A stretch of DNA of 64,000 bases from Paracoccus sp. JM45 (GTDB taxonomy: Bacteria; Pseudomonadota; Alphaproteobacteria; Rhodobacterales; Rhodobacteraceae). Below, piece after piece: positions 38,652-50,531 of the stretch. The notes under the pieces were generated by a model, which did not search any database, was not told the DNA's origin, and saw only the letters and a list, made by a program, of their open reading frames with translations. Position numbers and translations under genes: made by a program. Position 1 is the first letter of the stretch, and every line of letters starts with the position of its first letter. The stretch covers positions 31,544 to 95,543 of the forward strand of contig NZ_QQVY01000010.1 of the NCBI RefSeq assembly GCF_003590715.1. The letters run 5' to 3'.

Positions 38652-40787
38652 ATGTTTGATGTAGTGAAGAAATCGATCCAGTGGGGCCAAGAAACCCTGA
38701 CGCTGGAAACGGGCAAGGTTGCCCGTCAGGCCGACGGCAGCGTCATCGCCACTTTGGGCGAGACCAGCGTCATGGCCAACGTCACCTTCGCAAAAGCACC
38801 CAAGCCCGGGCAGGATTTCTTCCCGCTGACGGTTCACTATCAGGAAAAATACTATGCCGCCGGTAAAGTGCCGGGCGGTTTCTTCAAGCGTGAGGCACGC
38901 CCCAGCGAAAAAGAAACGCTGACTGCGCGTCTGATCGACCGTCCGATCCGCCCGCTGTTCGCACCCGGCTTCAAGCACGAAGTTCTGGTCATGTGCACTG
39001 TGCTGTCGCATGATCTGGTCAATGACCCCGACATGGTCGCGATGATCGCCGCATCTGCTGCGCTGACGATCTCGGGCGTGCCGTTCATGGGCCCGATTGC
39101 TGCGGCCCGCGTCGGTTTCTCGAACGGTGAATATGTTCTGAACCCCGAAGTTCAAGACATGGACCAGCTGCGCAACAACCCCGATCAGCGCCTTGATCTG
39201 GTCGTTGCAGGCACCCAAGACGCCGTGATGATGGTCGAATCCGAAGCTTACGAGCTGTCCGAAGCAGAAATGCTGGGCGCTGTGAAATTCGGCCATGACG
39301 CGATCCAGCCTGTCATCGACCTGATCATCGATCTGGCCGAAGATGCTGCAAAAGAGCCGTTCGACTTCCAGTCGCCCGACTACTCGGACCTTTATGCACG
39401 CGTGAAAACCGTGGGCGAAAAGGCGATGCGCGCTGCCTATGCGATCCGCGATAAATCGGACCGTCAGGATGCGATCAACGCCGCCAAAACCAAGATCAAA
39501 TCAGGCCTTTCGGAAGAAGAGCTGGACGATGCGAACCTCGGTTCGGCCATGAAAAAGCTGGAATCGGGCATTCTGCGCGGTGACATCATCAGCGGTGGCG
39601 CACGTATCGACGGCCGCGACACCAAAACCGTTCGCCCGATCGTCAGCGAAGTTGGCATCCTGCCGCGCACGCATGGTTCGGCGCTGTTCACCCGCGGTGA
39701 AACGCAGGGTCTGGTTGTGACCACCTTGGGCACGGGCGACGATGAACAGATCATCGACGCGCTGCACGGCAACCACCGTTCGAACTTTATGCTGCACTAT
39801 AACTTCCCGCCGTATTCGGTTGGCGAAGTTGGCCGCGTCGGTTCGCCCGGTCGCCGTGAAATCGGTCACGGTAAACTGGCATGGCGCGCCCTGCAGGCCG
39901 TTCTGCCGGCTGCGACCGACTTCCCCTATACCATCCGCGTCGTTTCCGAGATCACCGAGTCGAACGGCTCGTCCTCGATGGCGTCGGTTTGCGGTGGTTC
40001 GCTGGCGATGATGGATGCGGGCGTTCCGCTGAAAGCACCGGTTGCGGGCGTCGCCATGGGTCTGATTCTGGAAGATGACGGCCGCTTTGCCGTTCTGACG
40101 GACATCTTGGGTGACGAAGATCACCTTGGCGACATGGACTTCAAGGTTGCGGGTACCGAAAACGGCATCACGTCGCTGCAGATGGACATCAAGGTTGCAG
40201 GTATTACGCCTGAAATCATGGAACAGGCGCTGGCACAGGCCAAAGACGGCCGTCTGCACATTCTGACCGAAATGTCGAAGGCTCTGACCGAAGGCCGTCA
40301 GGAATTCAGCGAGCATGCACCGCGCATCGAAACGATGCAGATCCCGACCGACAAGATCCGTGAAGTGATCGGTTCGGGCGGCAAGGTCATCCGCGAGATC
40401 GTCGAAGTTTCGGGTGCCAAGGTCGACATCAATGACGAAGGCATCATCAAGATCGCCTCGGCCAATGGTGAATCGATCAAGAAGGCCTATGACATGATCT
40501 ATTCGATCGTGGCAGAGCCGGAAGAAGGCAAGGTTTACACCGGTAAGGTCGTAAAACTGGTCGACTTCGGTGCTTTCGTGAACTTCTTCGGCAAGCGCGA
40601 TGGTCTGGTGCACGTCAGCCAGATCGCCAACCGTCGTTTGGGCCACCCGAACGAGATCCTGAAAGAGGGTCAAGAAGTGAAGGTCAAACTGCTGGGCTTT
40701 GACGACCGTGGCAAGGTCCGCCTTGGCATGAAGATGGTCGATCAGGAAACCGGCGCCGAGATCGACGAGAACGCCGAAGAGGCATAA
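38652..40787 (+). CDS. pnp: Polyribonucleotide nucleotidyltransferase PNPase
   Basis: A phosphorolytic 3'-5' exoribonuclease and degradosome partner. Two RNase PH domains (1-220 and about 310-550), a KH domain ([11 protein letters not shown], about 565) and an S1 domain ([18 protein letters not shown] to the C-terminus). 711 residues. ATG 38652 with GAGGAAA is favoured; the open frame back to 38439 covers the rpsO-pnp hairpin. Codon choice resembles that of highly expressed genes. Confidence 0.97.
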   Translation: MFDVVKKSIQWGQETLTLETGKVARQADGSVIATLGETSVMANVTFAKAPKPGQDFFPLTVHYQEKYYAAGKVPGGFFKREARPSEKETLTARLIDRPIRPLFAPGFKHEVLVMCTVLSHDLVNDPDMVAMIAASAALTISGVPFMGPIAAARVGFSNGEYVLNPEVQDMDQLRNNPDQRLDLVVAGTQDAVMMVESEAYELSEAEMLGAVKFGHDAIQPVIDLIIDLAEDAAKEPFDFQSPDYSDLYARVKTVGEKAMRAAYAIRDKSDRQDAINAAKTKIKSGLSEEELDDANLGSAMKKLESGILRGDIISGGARIDGRDTKTVRPIVSEVGILPRTHGSALFTRGETQGLVVTTLGTGDDEQIIDALHGNHRSNFMLHYNFPPYSVGEVGRVGSPGRREIGHGKLAWRALQAVLPAATDFPYTIRVVSEITESNGSSSMASVCGGSLAMMDAGVPLKAPVAGVAMGLILEDDGRFAVLTDILGDEDHLGDMDFKVAGTENGITSLQMDIKVAGITPEIMEQALAQAKDGRLHILTEMSKALTEGRQEFSEHAPRIETMQIPTDKIREVIGSGGKVIREIVEVSGAKVDINDEGIIKIASANGESIKKAYDMIYSIVAEPEEGKVYTGKVVKLVDFGAFVNFFGKRDGLVHVSQIANRRLGHPNEILKEGQEVKVKLLGFDDRGKVRLGMKMVDQETGAEIDENAEEA

Positions 40788-40815
40788 GCCCGATCTTCGG
40801 ACTGGATATATTCGG

Positions 40816-40843
40816 AAAGGCCCTGCGATTGCGGGGCCTTTTC
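40816..40843 (+). terminator. Rho-independent terminator after pnp
   Basis: An 11-bp stem AAAGGCCCTGC/GCGGGGCCTTT with loop GATT, then TTC. Confidence 0.85.
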
Positions 40844-40944
40844 ATTAAGACACGGCCCGACTGACGGGTCGGTGAATTGACGTCGGGGGCATAGGCTGCA
40901 ATCTTTGCAAAACTGCTCTGCGATCCGAAAGGCAGCTTTTCCGC

Positions 40945-41745
40945 ATGTCCATGATGCCTGTTTTCCGCTGTATCAGATGCCTGCCGTCGTTGTTGCGGCA
41001 GCCGCTGACCAAGCTGCTGCACCGGAAATATGCCTGCCGCATGACACTGTCGCCCGAGGATTTCCGCGACCGGCGGGTGCTGATCATCGGCCCCGCGCGG
41101 ACGCTGTGTGATGATCTGGCCGCTGTGGATGTCGACGGCTTCGACGTCATTGTCAAAATGAACAACGGTCTTGATACGCCGGTGAATTTCCCATCCGGTG
41201 CGTCTTTGCATTGCGATGTCCTGTTCCATTCCGGCACCGGCGAGGCCCGTCCCATTACCGAAGACAAGCTGCGCGACGCCAAGGTGCAGGTGCTGGTGCA
41301 TCGCACACCGAAGAAAAGCGGATTTTTGCAGACGATGATGCTGCAGGCCTGCTTTGGCCACCTTGTCCGCGTGCGTCATGTGGATTGTCCGGCCTATCAG
41401 CAGATGGGCGATCTGCTGGGCGGGGCAAGCCCGACGACCGGCTTGATGAGCGCCTGTTTCTTTCTGGGTGCGCCCGTACGCGAGGTAGCGATCGTCGGCT
41501 TTACCTTTTTTTCGACTGCTTACCAGAAGGGCTATGACGATTGCGTTACCTCGGATGCGGATGCCATTTGCCGCATTGCCGATAAGGGCCACCACAAGCC
41601 CCTGAAAGAAGGTGCTTTATTGTCACATAAGATAAAGGACGCCCGCAGCCGTGGCATCACCGTCACCCTTGGCCCGCATGTTCTGGACGCCATGCAATCC
41701 TGTACCAAGGTTGATCACGCAGATGCCGGACGGCAACCGGCATAG
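40945..41745 (+). CDS. GT29-like (sialyltransferase-related) protein
   Basis: 266 residues. After a basic N-terminus, residues 45-75 read VLIIGPARTLCDDL...FDVIVKMNNG, like the L-sialylmotif of family 29 glycosyltransferases (nucleotide-sugar binding), and SPTTGLMSACFFLGA (162-176) followed by VAIVGFTFF resembles the S-motif. No signal peptide is evident. Donor and acceptor are unknown, and activity is not proven. GAAAGG precedes ATG 40945. First of three glycosyltransferase-like genes on this strand. Confidence 0.72.
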   Translation: MSMMPVFRCIRCLPSLLRQPLTKLLHRKYACRMTLSPEDFRDRRVLIIGPARTLCDDLAAVDVDGFDVIVKMNNGLDTPVNFPSGASLHCDVLFHSGTGEARPITEDKLRDAKVQVLVHRTPKKSGFLQTMMLQACFGHLVRVRHVDCPAYQQMGDLLGGASPTTGLMSACFFLGAPVREVAIVGFTFFSTAYQKGYDDCVTSDADAICRIADKGHHKPLKEGALLSHKIKDARSRGITVTLGPHVLDAMQSCTKVDHADAGRQPA

Positions 41746-41846
41746 GCATGGAACGACATACCGGTTTGCGCTTGGCGCTGTTTTGATGCGAATTGACACC
41801 AAAGCGCAGCCGGATTTGCCCGCCATCGCCGGAAAGGACCCAACCG

Positions 41847-42632
41847 ATGACCAATGATGACCCTGTCCTGATCCTGACGATGAAATGGGGCACGCTTTAC
41901 AGCAGTGACGACGTGAACCGCTTGGCCGCGCAGGTCAGACGGCACTTGGCACGCCCGCACCGCTTTATCTGTTTTACCGATGATGCGACCGGCCTTGATC
42001 CGCAGGTCGAGGCGATGGCGCTTCCCGAACTGGGGTTGCCCGAAGGCCATGCCGACACGCGCTGGCGCAAGCTGGCGCTGTTCCGGCGTGATCTTGGCGG
42101 GTTGTCGGGGAAGGCGTTGTTTCTGGATATCGATCTGGTGGTGGTGGATGATCTGGCAGCGTTCTTCGATCTTCCGGGCGATTTTTTCATCATCCGCGAC
42201 GATGATCTGTTCCGGCCCAAGCCTTTGCGCCGGATCAATCCGGAACGTGACCGCTTCCTGCACAGCGTGGGGAATTCCAGCGTCTTTCGCTATACCATCG
42301 GTGATCATGCCTATGTGCTGGATGCCTATCTGGCGGACCCTGCCGCAGCGACGGCTGGCTATGAAATCAGCCAGCAGTTCCAATCGGCGCAATTGGCGGA
42401 ACATGGCAATCTGCATTACTGGCCCAAAGGCTGGTGCGTCAGTTTCAAGAATGACTGCGTGCCGCGGAACCTGCTGTCCTATCTTAAAGACCCCGCCATG
42501 CCCGAAGGGGCGAAAATCGTCCTCTTCGCCGGTGCCCCCAAGATGGAGGACGTCTTTGCCGGACGTGGGCACAAATGGTATCGCCGCATCGGTCGCATCG
42601 ACTGGCTGCGCAAGGCGTGGGAAAACCCGTGA
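41847..42632 (+). CDS. Glycosyltransferase-like protein with DxD motif
   Basis: 261 residues with a GT-A-type fold signature: VLILTMKWGTLYSSDDVNRL, RFICFTDD, and LFLDIDLVVVDD (the DxD at 94-96) for metal and sugar nucleotide. The pattern resembles bacterial and eukaryotic stem/glycogenin-like transferases. ATG 41847 has GGAAAGGA upstream. Overlaps the next gene by 4 bases (GTGA). Confidence 0.8.
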   Translation: MTNDDPVLILTMKWGTLYSSDDVNRLAAQVRRHLARPHRFICFTDDATGLDPQVEAMALPELGLPEGHADTRWRKLALFRRDLGGLSGKALFLDIDLVVVDDLAAFFDLPGDFFIIRDDDLFRPKPLRRINPERDRFLHSVGNSSVFRYTIGDHAYVLDAYLADPAAATAGYEISQQFQSAQLAEHGNLHYWPKGWCVSFKNDCVPRNLLSYLKDPAMPEGAKIVLFAGAPKMEDVFAGRGHKWYRRIGRIDWLRKAWENP

Positions 42633-43447
42633 TCCGCGACGCCTTCCGCCAGTTCAAGCACCGTCACCGCATCCGTGCCGCCCTGTCCGAAATTGCGTCG
42701 CGCAGCACAGCGCCGGGTCACCCGCATGGTTTGCCTGCGCCTTTGATCGTGTCCCTGACCAGCTATGCCGCGCGCTTTGCAGCACTGGAACATACGCTGC
42801 GCGCGATCACCCGCCAGACGGTTCAGCCCGATCGGGTCATCCTGTGGCTGGATGAATGTGACCGCGATGCGCTGCCTGATGCAATCAGGCAGATGGAAGG
42901 GGTGCAGATTGCCTTTTGTCCCGAATGGCGGTCCTTCAAGAAAATTGTCCCGACGCTGCTGGACCATCCACAGGCTTATATCGTCACGGCGGATGATGAT
43001 GTCTATTACCCCGCCGATTGGTTGCAGGGGCTGGTCGGTGCTGTCCATGACGGCGCGCGGATCGCTTGTTATCGCGGGCATCGGGTGGTCGCGGCCGGTG
43101 ATGCGCCAGCACCCTATGATGATTGGCAGCATAACATCACCGGTCCGGTGCAGGCCGCGGATGTGTTTCTGACCGGCGTGTCTGGCGTGATCTATGCACC
43201 GCATATCTTTCACAGCGATGTCACACGCGATGACCTGTTCACCAGACTTGCGCCCAGTGCCGACGACGTCTGGCTGCACTGGATGCACCGTCTGGCGGGG
43301 GGCGAGGCCCGCAAGATCGGACCAAAGGCGCGAATTCTGGAATGGGACGGCAGTCAGGCAACGAACCTGCGGCAGGATAACCGCCAAGGGAACGGCAATG
43401 ACCGCGCGATTGCCGCCCTGATGGGGCATTACGGCTGGCCGGAATGA
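42629..43447 (+). CDS. GT-A fold glycosyltransferase
   Basis: 272 residues from GTG 42629 (the ORF is open from ATG 42575 inside the previous gene). VSLTSYAARFAALEHTLRAI near residue 41 and the metal motif in VTADDDVYYP (DDD 122-124) are typical of this glycosyltransferase group; WLHWMHRLAGG lies in the acceptor half. The 4-base overlap with its neighbour suggests that the two act in the same glycan pathway. Confidence 0.78.
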   Translation: MIRDAFRQFKHRHRIRAALSEIASRSTAPGHPHGLPAPLIVSLTSYAARFAALEHTLRAITRQTVQPDRVILWLDECDRDALPDAIRQMEGVQIAFCPEWRSFKKIVPTLLDHPQAYIVTADDDVYYPADWLQGLVGAVHDGARIACYRGHRVVAAGDAPAPYDDWQHNITGPVQAADVFLTGVSGVIYAPHIFHSDVTRDDLFTRLAPSADDVWLHWMHRLAGGEARKIGPKARILEWDGSQATNLRQDNRQGNGNDRAIAALMGHYGWPE

Positions 43448-43473
43448 AAACGCCCCGCCGATATGGCGGGGCG
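43447..43473 (-). terminator. Rho-independent terminator of the peroxiredoxin gene
   Basis: Perfect 9-bp stem CGCCCCGCC/GGCGGGGCG with a 5-base loop; on the minus strand it is followed by TTTT. Confidence 0.85.
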
Positions 43474-43480
43474 CAATTGC

Positions 43481-44137
43481 TTAGGCTGGATCCTTGGCAA
43501 AGCGCAGATAAGGAAGTTTGATGTCCAGCGAACCGAATTTATCGGTCGCGGCCTGATCATCCAGCGACAGCGCAACGATCACATCCTGACCGGGGACCCA
43601 GTTGGCGGGCGTCGCCAGCGGCTGGCCTTCAGTGCGCTGGACGGCATCCAAAGCGCGCATAATCTCTGCAAAGTTGCGACCGACCGACATCGGATAGGTC
43701 ATGGTCAGGCGGACTTTCTTGTCCGGCCCGATGATGAACACGGTACGCACCGTTGCCGAATGGGCAGGCGTGCGACCTTTGGTCGGCAGGTAGTATTCGG
43801 CGGGCAGCATGTCATAGGCCTTGGCGACGGTCAGATCGCTGTCGTCGATGATGGCAAAATTGGCCGGAACGCCTGCGACTTTCGAAATATCGCTTTTCCA
43901 CTTCTGGTGGTCTTCGACGCTGTCGACCGACACGCCCAGAACCTTGGTGCCGCGCTTTTCGAATTCCGTGGCCAGCTGGGCGACCGCGCCGAATTCGGTT
44001 GTGCAGACCGGCGTAAAGTCACGCGGGTGGCTGAACACGACGGCATAGCTGTCGCCGACCCAATCGTGGAAGCTGATTTGCCCCTCGGTCGAATTGGCGG
44101 TGAAATCGGGGGCGATATCATTGATGCGCAGGGACAT
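43481..44137 (-). CDS. 1-Cys peroxiredoxin (Prx6 type)
   Basis: A thiol peroxidase reducing H2O2 and organic peroxides. The peroxidatic Cys lies in FSHPRDFTPVCTTEFG (C45), and no resolving Cys is found in the C-terminal half, as expected for the 1-Cys class. 218 residues with the long C-terminal domain of the Prx6 group. GAAAGGA precedes the ATG and overlaps a 12-bp CCTTTCGAAAGG palindrome. Divergent from the aldehyde dehydrogenase. Confidence 0.94.
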   Translation of the reverse strand: MSLRINDIAPDFTANSTEGQISFHDWVGDSYAVVFSHPRDFTPVCTTEFGAVAQLATEFEKRGTKVLGVSVDSVEDHQKWKSDISKVAGVPANFAIIDDSDLTVAKAYDMLPAEYYLPTKGRTPAHSATVRTVFIIGPDKKVRLTMTYPMSVGRNFAEIMRALDAVQRTEGQPLATPANWVPGQDVIVALSLDDQAATDKFGSLDIKLPYLRFAKDPA

Positions 44138-44292
44138 GCGGCGTCCTTTCGAAAGGTTGCGTTGGCCTCAACATAAGCACAGCCCTGCAGAATGCCAGAG
44201 CAACGCGCCCGTGAATATGCGCCGCCACGACAGGCTTGCAGCTTGCGTGCGGGGGTGACAGGCTATCGCCAAATACGGATCAGGAGAATGAC

Positions 44293-45744
44293 ATGGCCGA
44301 AGTGCTGGACAAGCGGAAATTCTATATCGACGGCGCATGGGTTGAACCCGCCGCCGCACGTGACCTTGACGTCATCGACCCCTCGACCGAGGAAACCGTC
44401 GCGGTTATCAGCCTTGGCGATCAGGCCGATACCGATGCGGCGGTTGGCGCAGCCAAGCGGGCGTTCCCTGCATGGGCCGCGACATCGCCTGCCGACCGTC
44501 TGGCTTTGGTCGAGAAAATTCTGGCGGTCTATCAGACCCGCACCGACGATATGGCATGGGCGATCAGTCGTGAAATGGGTGCGCCCATCGATATGGCGCT
44601 GAAAAGTCAGGCGGCCAGCGGCACCTATCATATTTCGACCTTCATCGATGCCTTCCGCGATTTCCAGTTCGTGCGTCCTTTGGGCGATCATGCCCCTTCG
44701 ACCATGGTGTCATGGGAACCGGTGGGTGTGGTCGGTCTGATTACGCCGTGGAACTGGCCGATGAATCAGGTGACGCTGAAGGTTATTCCCGCCATTCTGG
44801 CAGGCAACACCTGCGTGCTGAAGCCATCGGAAATCGCGCCGCTCAGCTCGATCGTCTTTACCGAGATCCTGCATGAGGCGGGCGTTCCTGCGGGCGTGTT
44901 CAACCTTGTCCATGGTGACGGTCCGGGTGTCGGCACGCAGCTGTCGACCCATGATGATGTCGAGATGATCAGCTTTACCGGTTCGACCCGTGCAGGCATC
45001 GCCATTACCAAAGCCGCCGCCGACAGCCTGAAGAAGGTCGTGCTGGAACTGGGCGGCAAAGGGGCGAATATCGTCTTTGCCGATGCGGATGACGCGGCGG
45101 TGGCCCGTGGCGCCAAGCATTGCTTTAACAACACCGGCCAGTCCTGCAACGCCCCAACCCGTATGCTGGTCGAGCGTCCGGTCTATGACCGCGCCGTTGA
45201 AATCGCGGCAAAAGTTGCCAATGAAACTGTCGTGGCCAGTGCCCACACGCAAGGCGGCCATGTCGGTCCGGTTGTCAGCAAGGCACAATGGGACAAGATC
45301 CAGGATCTGATCCAGGTCGGCATTGATGAAGGTGCCCGTCTGGTGGCGGGTGGTACCGGCCTGCCCGAGGGCGTCAATCGCGGCTATTTCGTGCGTCCGA
45401 CGGTCTTTGCCGATGTAACGAACGAGATGGACATTGCCCGTCAGGAAATCTTTGGTCCTGTGCTGTCGATCATCCCCTTCGACAGCGAAGAAGACGCGGT
45501 GCGGATCGCCAATGACACGCCCTATGGGCTGACTAATTATGTCCAGTCGCAGGACGGTGCCAAGCGCAACCGTGTGGCGCGTCAACTGCAATCGGGCATG
45601 GTCGAAATGAACGGCGAATCCCGCGGGCCAGGTTCGGCCTTTGGTGGCGTTAAAAAGTCGGGCCGTGCACGTGAAGGCGGCATCATGGGTCTGGAAGAGT
45701 TTATGGATAGCAAGTCCATCAGCGGATGGGACCGCGACGCCTGA
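44293..45744 (+). CDS. Aldehyde dehydrogenase family protein
   Basis: 483 residues from ATG 44293 with AGGAG upstream; an open extension to 44236 lacks support. The NAD(P) site shows TPWNWPM and FTGSTRAG, the general base Glu is in LELGGKG (E252), and the nucleophile Cys is in NTGQSCNAPTR (C285). Substrate unknown. The gene ends 33 bases before the convergent response regulator. Confidence 0.95.
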   Translation: MAEVLDKRKFYIDGAWVEPAAARDLDVIDPSTEETVAVISLGDQADTDAAVGAAKRAFPAWAATSPADRLALVEKILAVYQTRTDDMAWAISREMGAPIDMALKSQAASGTYHISTFIDAFRDFQFVRPLGDHAPSTMVSWEPVGVVGLITPWNWPMNQVTLKVIPAILAGNTCVLKPSEIAPLSSIVFTEILHEAGVPAGVFNLVHGDGPGVGTQLSTHDDVEMISFTGSTRAGIAITKAAADSLKKVVLELGGKGANIVFADADDAAVARGAKHCFNNTGQSCNAPTRMLVERPVYDRAVEIAAKVANETVVASAHTQGGHVGPVVSKAQWDKIQDLIQVGIDEGARLVAGGTGLPEGVNRGYFVRPTVFADVTNEMDIARQEIFGPVLSIIPFDSEEDAVRIANDTPYGLTNYVQSQDGAKRNRVARQLQSGMVEMNGESRGPGSAFGGVKKSGRAREGGIMGLEEFMDSKSISGWDRDA

Positions 45745-45745
45745 A

Positions 45746-45766
45746 GCCTGCCCTGATCGGGCAGGC
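45746..45766. terminator. Stem-loop between convergent aldehyde dehydrogenase and response regulator genes
   Basis: GCCTGCCC/GGGCAGGC with loop TGATC; no T-run on either side, so a weak or Rho-assisted terminator. Confidence 0.5.
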
Positions 45767-45776
45767 GGCCTTGACG

Positions 45777-46478
45777 TCAGCTTATTTCCGCAAGGAAGAT
45801 ATAACCCGCGCCATAGATCGTCTTGATCAGGCGCGGGTTTTTCGGATCCTCGCCCAGTTTTGTCCGCAGGCGGGAAATGCGCACATCCATCGCCCGATCA
45901 AAACTGTCGCCAGCGGCGCCCCCCAAGGTTTCAAGCATCTGGGCGCGGGTAATCAGCCGGCGCGGATTGTCGGTAAACACGCGTAGCACTTCGGCTTCGG
46001 CATGGCTAAGGGGGGTTTCGGTGCCTTCGGGTGATATCAGCAGATAGCGGTCGAAATCGGCGGTCCAGCCTGCAAAACGCAGAGTTTGGGCGTTGCGGGC
46101 CTGTGCCTGTGCAGGTTTGCGCAGACGGGCGCGGATGCGGGCCACGACTTCGGCGGGTTCGAAGGGTTTGATGATGTAATCATCAGCCCCCAGTTCCAGC
46201 CCCGTCACACGGTCCTGCACCTGTGCCCGACCCGAGATAATGATGATTGTCGCGCCTGATTCCATCGCCAGCCTGTGCACCACGGCCAGACCATCGCGGT
46301 CCGGCAGGCCCAGATCGATCAGGCAGACATCGGGGGCGATGCGCCGCAAGGCCGCCTCGAATTCAGTCGCGCGGCCAAAGGATTGGGTGCGAAAGCCGGC
46401 CTGTTCCAGCGCCTGTGACAGCAGGTGACGGATTTGGGGTTCGTCATCAAGGATCGCAATCAGGGGGGCATCGGTCAT
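45777..46478 (-). CDS. OmpR-family response regulator
   Basis: Receiver domain (phospho-acceptor D55, LIDLGLPDRDG; conserved Lys in YIIKPFEP) and C-terminal winged-helix DNA-binding domain ending VRISRLRTKLGEDPKNPRLIKT and GYIFL. 233 residues. It overlaps the hybrid kinase gene by 4 bases, so it is the cognate regulator. Likely targets are the divergent ligase/ABC operon and the kinase gene itself, by position only. Confidence 0.94.
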   Translation of the reverse strand: MTDAPLIAILDDEPQIRHLLSQALEQAGFRTQSFGRATEFEAALRRIAPDVCLIDLGLPDRDGLAVVHRLAMESGATIIIISGRAQVQDRVTGLELGADDYIIKPFEPAEVVARIRARLRKPAQAQARNAQTLRFAGWTADFDRYLLISPEGTETPLSHAEAEVLRVFTDNPRRLITRAQMLETLGGAAGDSFDRAMDVRISRLRTKLGEDPKNPRLIKTIYGAGYIFLAEIS

Positions 46479-48373
46479 GGCTGATCTTTCATGGCTTGGG
46501 CCAATGCGCCGGCAAGTCGTGCCGTTGTGAAGGGTTTTGTCACCACCGGCCCCATCGCGCGGTCGCGCAGCGGGTCGCCCTGTGGCAGCGATGTCATCAA
46601 CAGGATCGGCACAGGGGCTGTAAGGTCAAGCCCCAGCCCGTCTCCCAGCTGGATGTCGGACATGATCAGCGTTAGTCCGGGCAGATCGGCAAGGGTCGCT
46701 GCCTCGGACAGGGATGACGCCTCTAGGACCGCGTGGCCCAGTTCGGTCAGTTGATCGCGGACCTGAACGCGGATGGCGTCATCATCCTCGACCAACAGCA
46801 CCATTTGCGGCATCACCGGACGCCACGGCAGGCGCAGGGTGACGCATGCGCCATCACGCGTATTCGCCAACCGTAATGTGCCGCCCGCCAGCTTGGTCTG
46901 GTCATAGACCATCGACAGGCCCAGCCCCGATCCTTGACCCTTCTTGGTGGTAAAGAAGGGCTCGGTCGCGCGGGACAGGGCTTCAGGGGTAAAACCGGGA
47001 CCGGTATCGCTGACGCTGATCTGCAACCAGTCGCCATTATGGGTGGCGTGGAGAGTGATACGGCCTTGGGCCGGCATGGCGGCATTGGCATTCAGGATCA
47101 GGTTCAGCAGCGAATCCTGCAACGCACCGGTGTCCAGCAACAGGGGGCCGATGATGGGCGCAGTATCCAGCTGCAGCTGCGTGCCTTCGGACAGGGAAGG
47201 GCGGGCAAGGGTGGCGACCTGTTCGATCAACGCAGGCAGGTCAGCAGGTTCCAGCAGCAGGTCGCGTTCGCCGCTGATGCAGGCCAGACGGTTCAGCAGG
47301 TCGGCCCCGCGCCGTGCGGCGGCAAGGGTCGCATGCACATCCTGCGCGGCGTCACCTTGCAGGTCGCGCGCGGCCAGACGGGCCTGCAGGCCAAGAATAA
47401 TGGTCAGCAGATTGCCGAAATCATGCGCCATCCCCGATGTCAGCTGGGCGGCAAGGCTGCGCTTGCTGGCATGGGCCAAAGCCTCGCGCGCCTGAACTTC
47501 GGCACTGACATCGGTCGACAGGATATAGACGCCCGCGCCCTGCCTGTCGGGCGTCAGCGCAATACGGATGCGTCGGCCCGATGCGGGGTGAGTAATTTCA
47601 AACACCTGCGGATTGCCGGCCAGTGCCAGCGTCATTTGCGGCAAAAGCATGGAGAAGGTCGGCGTTCCAAGGGCCTGTTCCAATGTCATGCCAATAATAT
47701 CCTCGGCAGCCCCCGGAAAGACCCGCGCCAATCGCCGGTTGGAAAACATATAGCGAAAATTGGCGTCCATATGGGCGATATGGGCGGGGACCATTTCGGT
47801 CACCTGACGGGTGCGGGCCTCGGTCCGGGTCAGGATGCGCTGCGCCTCGGACAAGGCGGCGTTGGTCGCGGCCAACTGGCGGTTCGCGGCGGCCAGACGC
47901 TCGGCGTTTTGCAGGACTTGGTCGGACAGCTCCGCCGATCGCGCGCGCAGCAGCCCTTCCTGCCGCTTGATGTCGGTGATGTCGGTATAAACGCTGACCC
48001 AACCGCCTTGGGTCAGCGGCGCGCCCTCGACAGCGACCCAACGGCCATCGGCGCGTTCGCGTTCAAAGTAGTGCGGCTGAAACTGGCGGGCCTGCGCCAC
48101 GCGATAGGCGACGGCGGCCTCGGGGTCGGTCTGGGGGCCGTATTCGCCGCGCAGGACCAGAAAGCGGATCGTATCCTCGAAGCTGGCGCCGGGCTGGGTC
48201 AGCGCATCGGGCAGGCCGAACATCGCCTGATACTGGTTGTTGGCGACAGCCAGTTGCAGGTCGGCATCGAAGATCGAAAGCGCCTGTCCGATCAGGTTCA
48301 GGCCGGATCGCGTCAGGTCGGCGCGGATGCGGGCCTTGGTCAGGGCACCGGCCTGCTGGTCGTCGTGATGCAT
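46475..48373 (-). CDS. Soluble hybrid sensor histidine kinase (PAS-PAS-HK-REC)
   Basis: 632 residues from ATG 48373, which has a G-rich Shine-Dalgarno; the frame is open further upstream without support. PAS-7-like domain (about 25-135), coiled coil (138-190), second PAS (about 190-290), HisKA with phosphorylated His in MAHDFGNLLT (H317), HATPase with N-box NLILNANAAM and GSGLGLSMV, and a C-terminal receiver (D573). No membrane segment, so it senses an internal signal. Divergent from the acyl-CoA ligase gene. Confidence 0.93.
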   Translation of the reverse strand: MHHDDQQAGALTKARIRADLTRSGLNLIGQALSIFDADLQLAVANNQYQAMFGLPDALTQPGASFEDTIRFLVLRGEYGPQTDPEAAVAYRVAQARQFQPHYFERERADGRWVAVEGAPLTQGGWVSVYTDITDIKRQEGLLRARSAELSDQVLQNAERLAAANRQLAATNAALSEAQRILTRTEARTRQVTEMVPAHIAHMDANFRYMFSNRRLARVFPGAAEDIIGMTLEQALGTPTFSMLLPQMTLALAGNPQVFEITHPASGRRIRIALTPDRQGAGVYILSTDVSAEVQAREALAHASKRSLAAQLTSGMAHDFGNLLTIILGLQARLAARDLQGDAAQDVHATLAAARRGADLLNRLACISGERDLLLEPADLPALIEQVATLARPSLSEGTQLQLDTAPIIGPLLLDTGALQDSLLNLILNANAAMPAQGRITLHATHNGDWLQISVSDTGPGFTPEALSRATEPFFTTKKGQGSGLGLSMVYDQTKLAGGTLRLANTRDGACVTLRLPWRPVMPQMVLLVEDDDAIRVQVRDQLTELGHAVLEASSLSEAATLADLPGLTLIMSDIQLGDGLGLDLTAPVPILLMTSLPQGDPLRDRAMGPVVTKPFTTARLAGALAQAMKDQP

Positions 48374-48554
48374 CGCCCCCCCACGGATGATCGCCCGATA
48401 TGGATAGCATCGGGTGCCGATCTGCGGAAGCGCTGTAACATTTTGTTGGAATTGCGACAAACTGCGGCAAAGATTGGTCCCGACAGTAAACCTGTCACCG
48501 GGGCGGAGGAGGTCACGGGCGACATTGCGCCTGACGCGCAACGAGGGAGGAGAC

Positions 48555-50527
<1,973 letters not shown>

Positions 50528-50531
<4 letters not shown>

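Noticed and set aside
44145..44156. CCTTTCGAAAGG palindrome before the peroxiredoxin gene as an operator
   Set aside because: Its right half on the coding strand is the Shine-Dalgarno GAAAGGA, so the symmetry may be chance. No second site or promoter element is clear.
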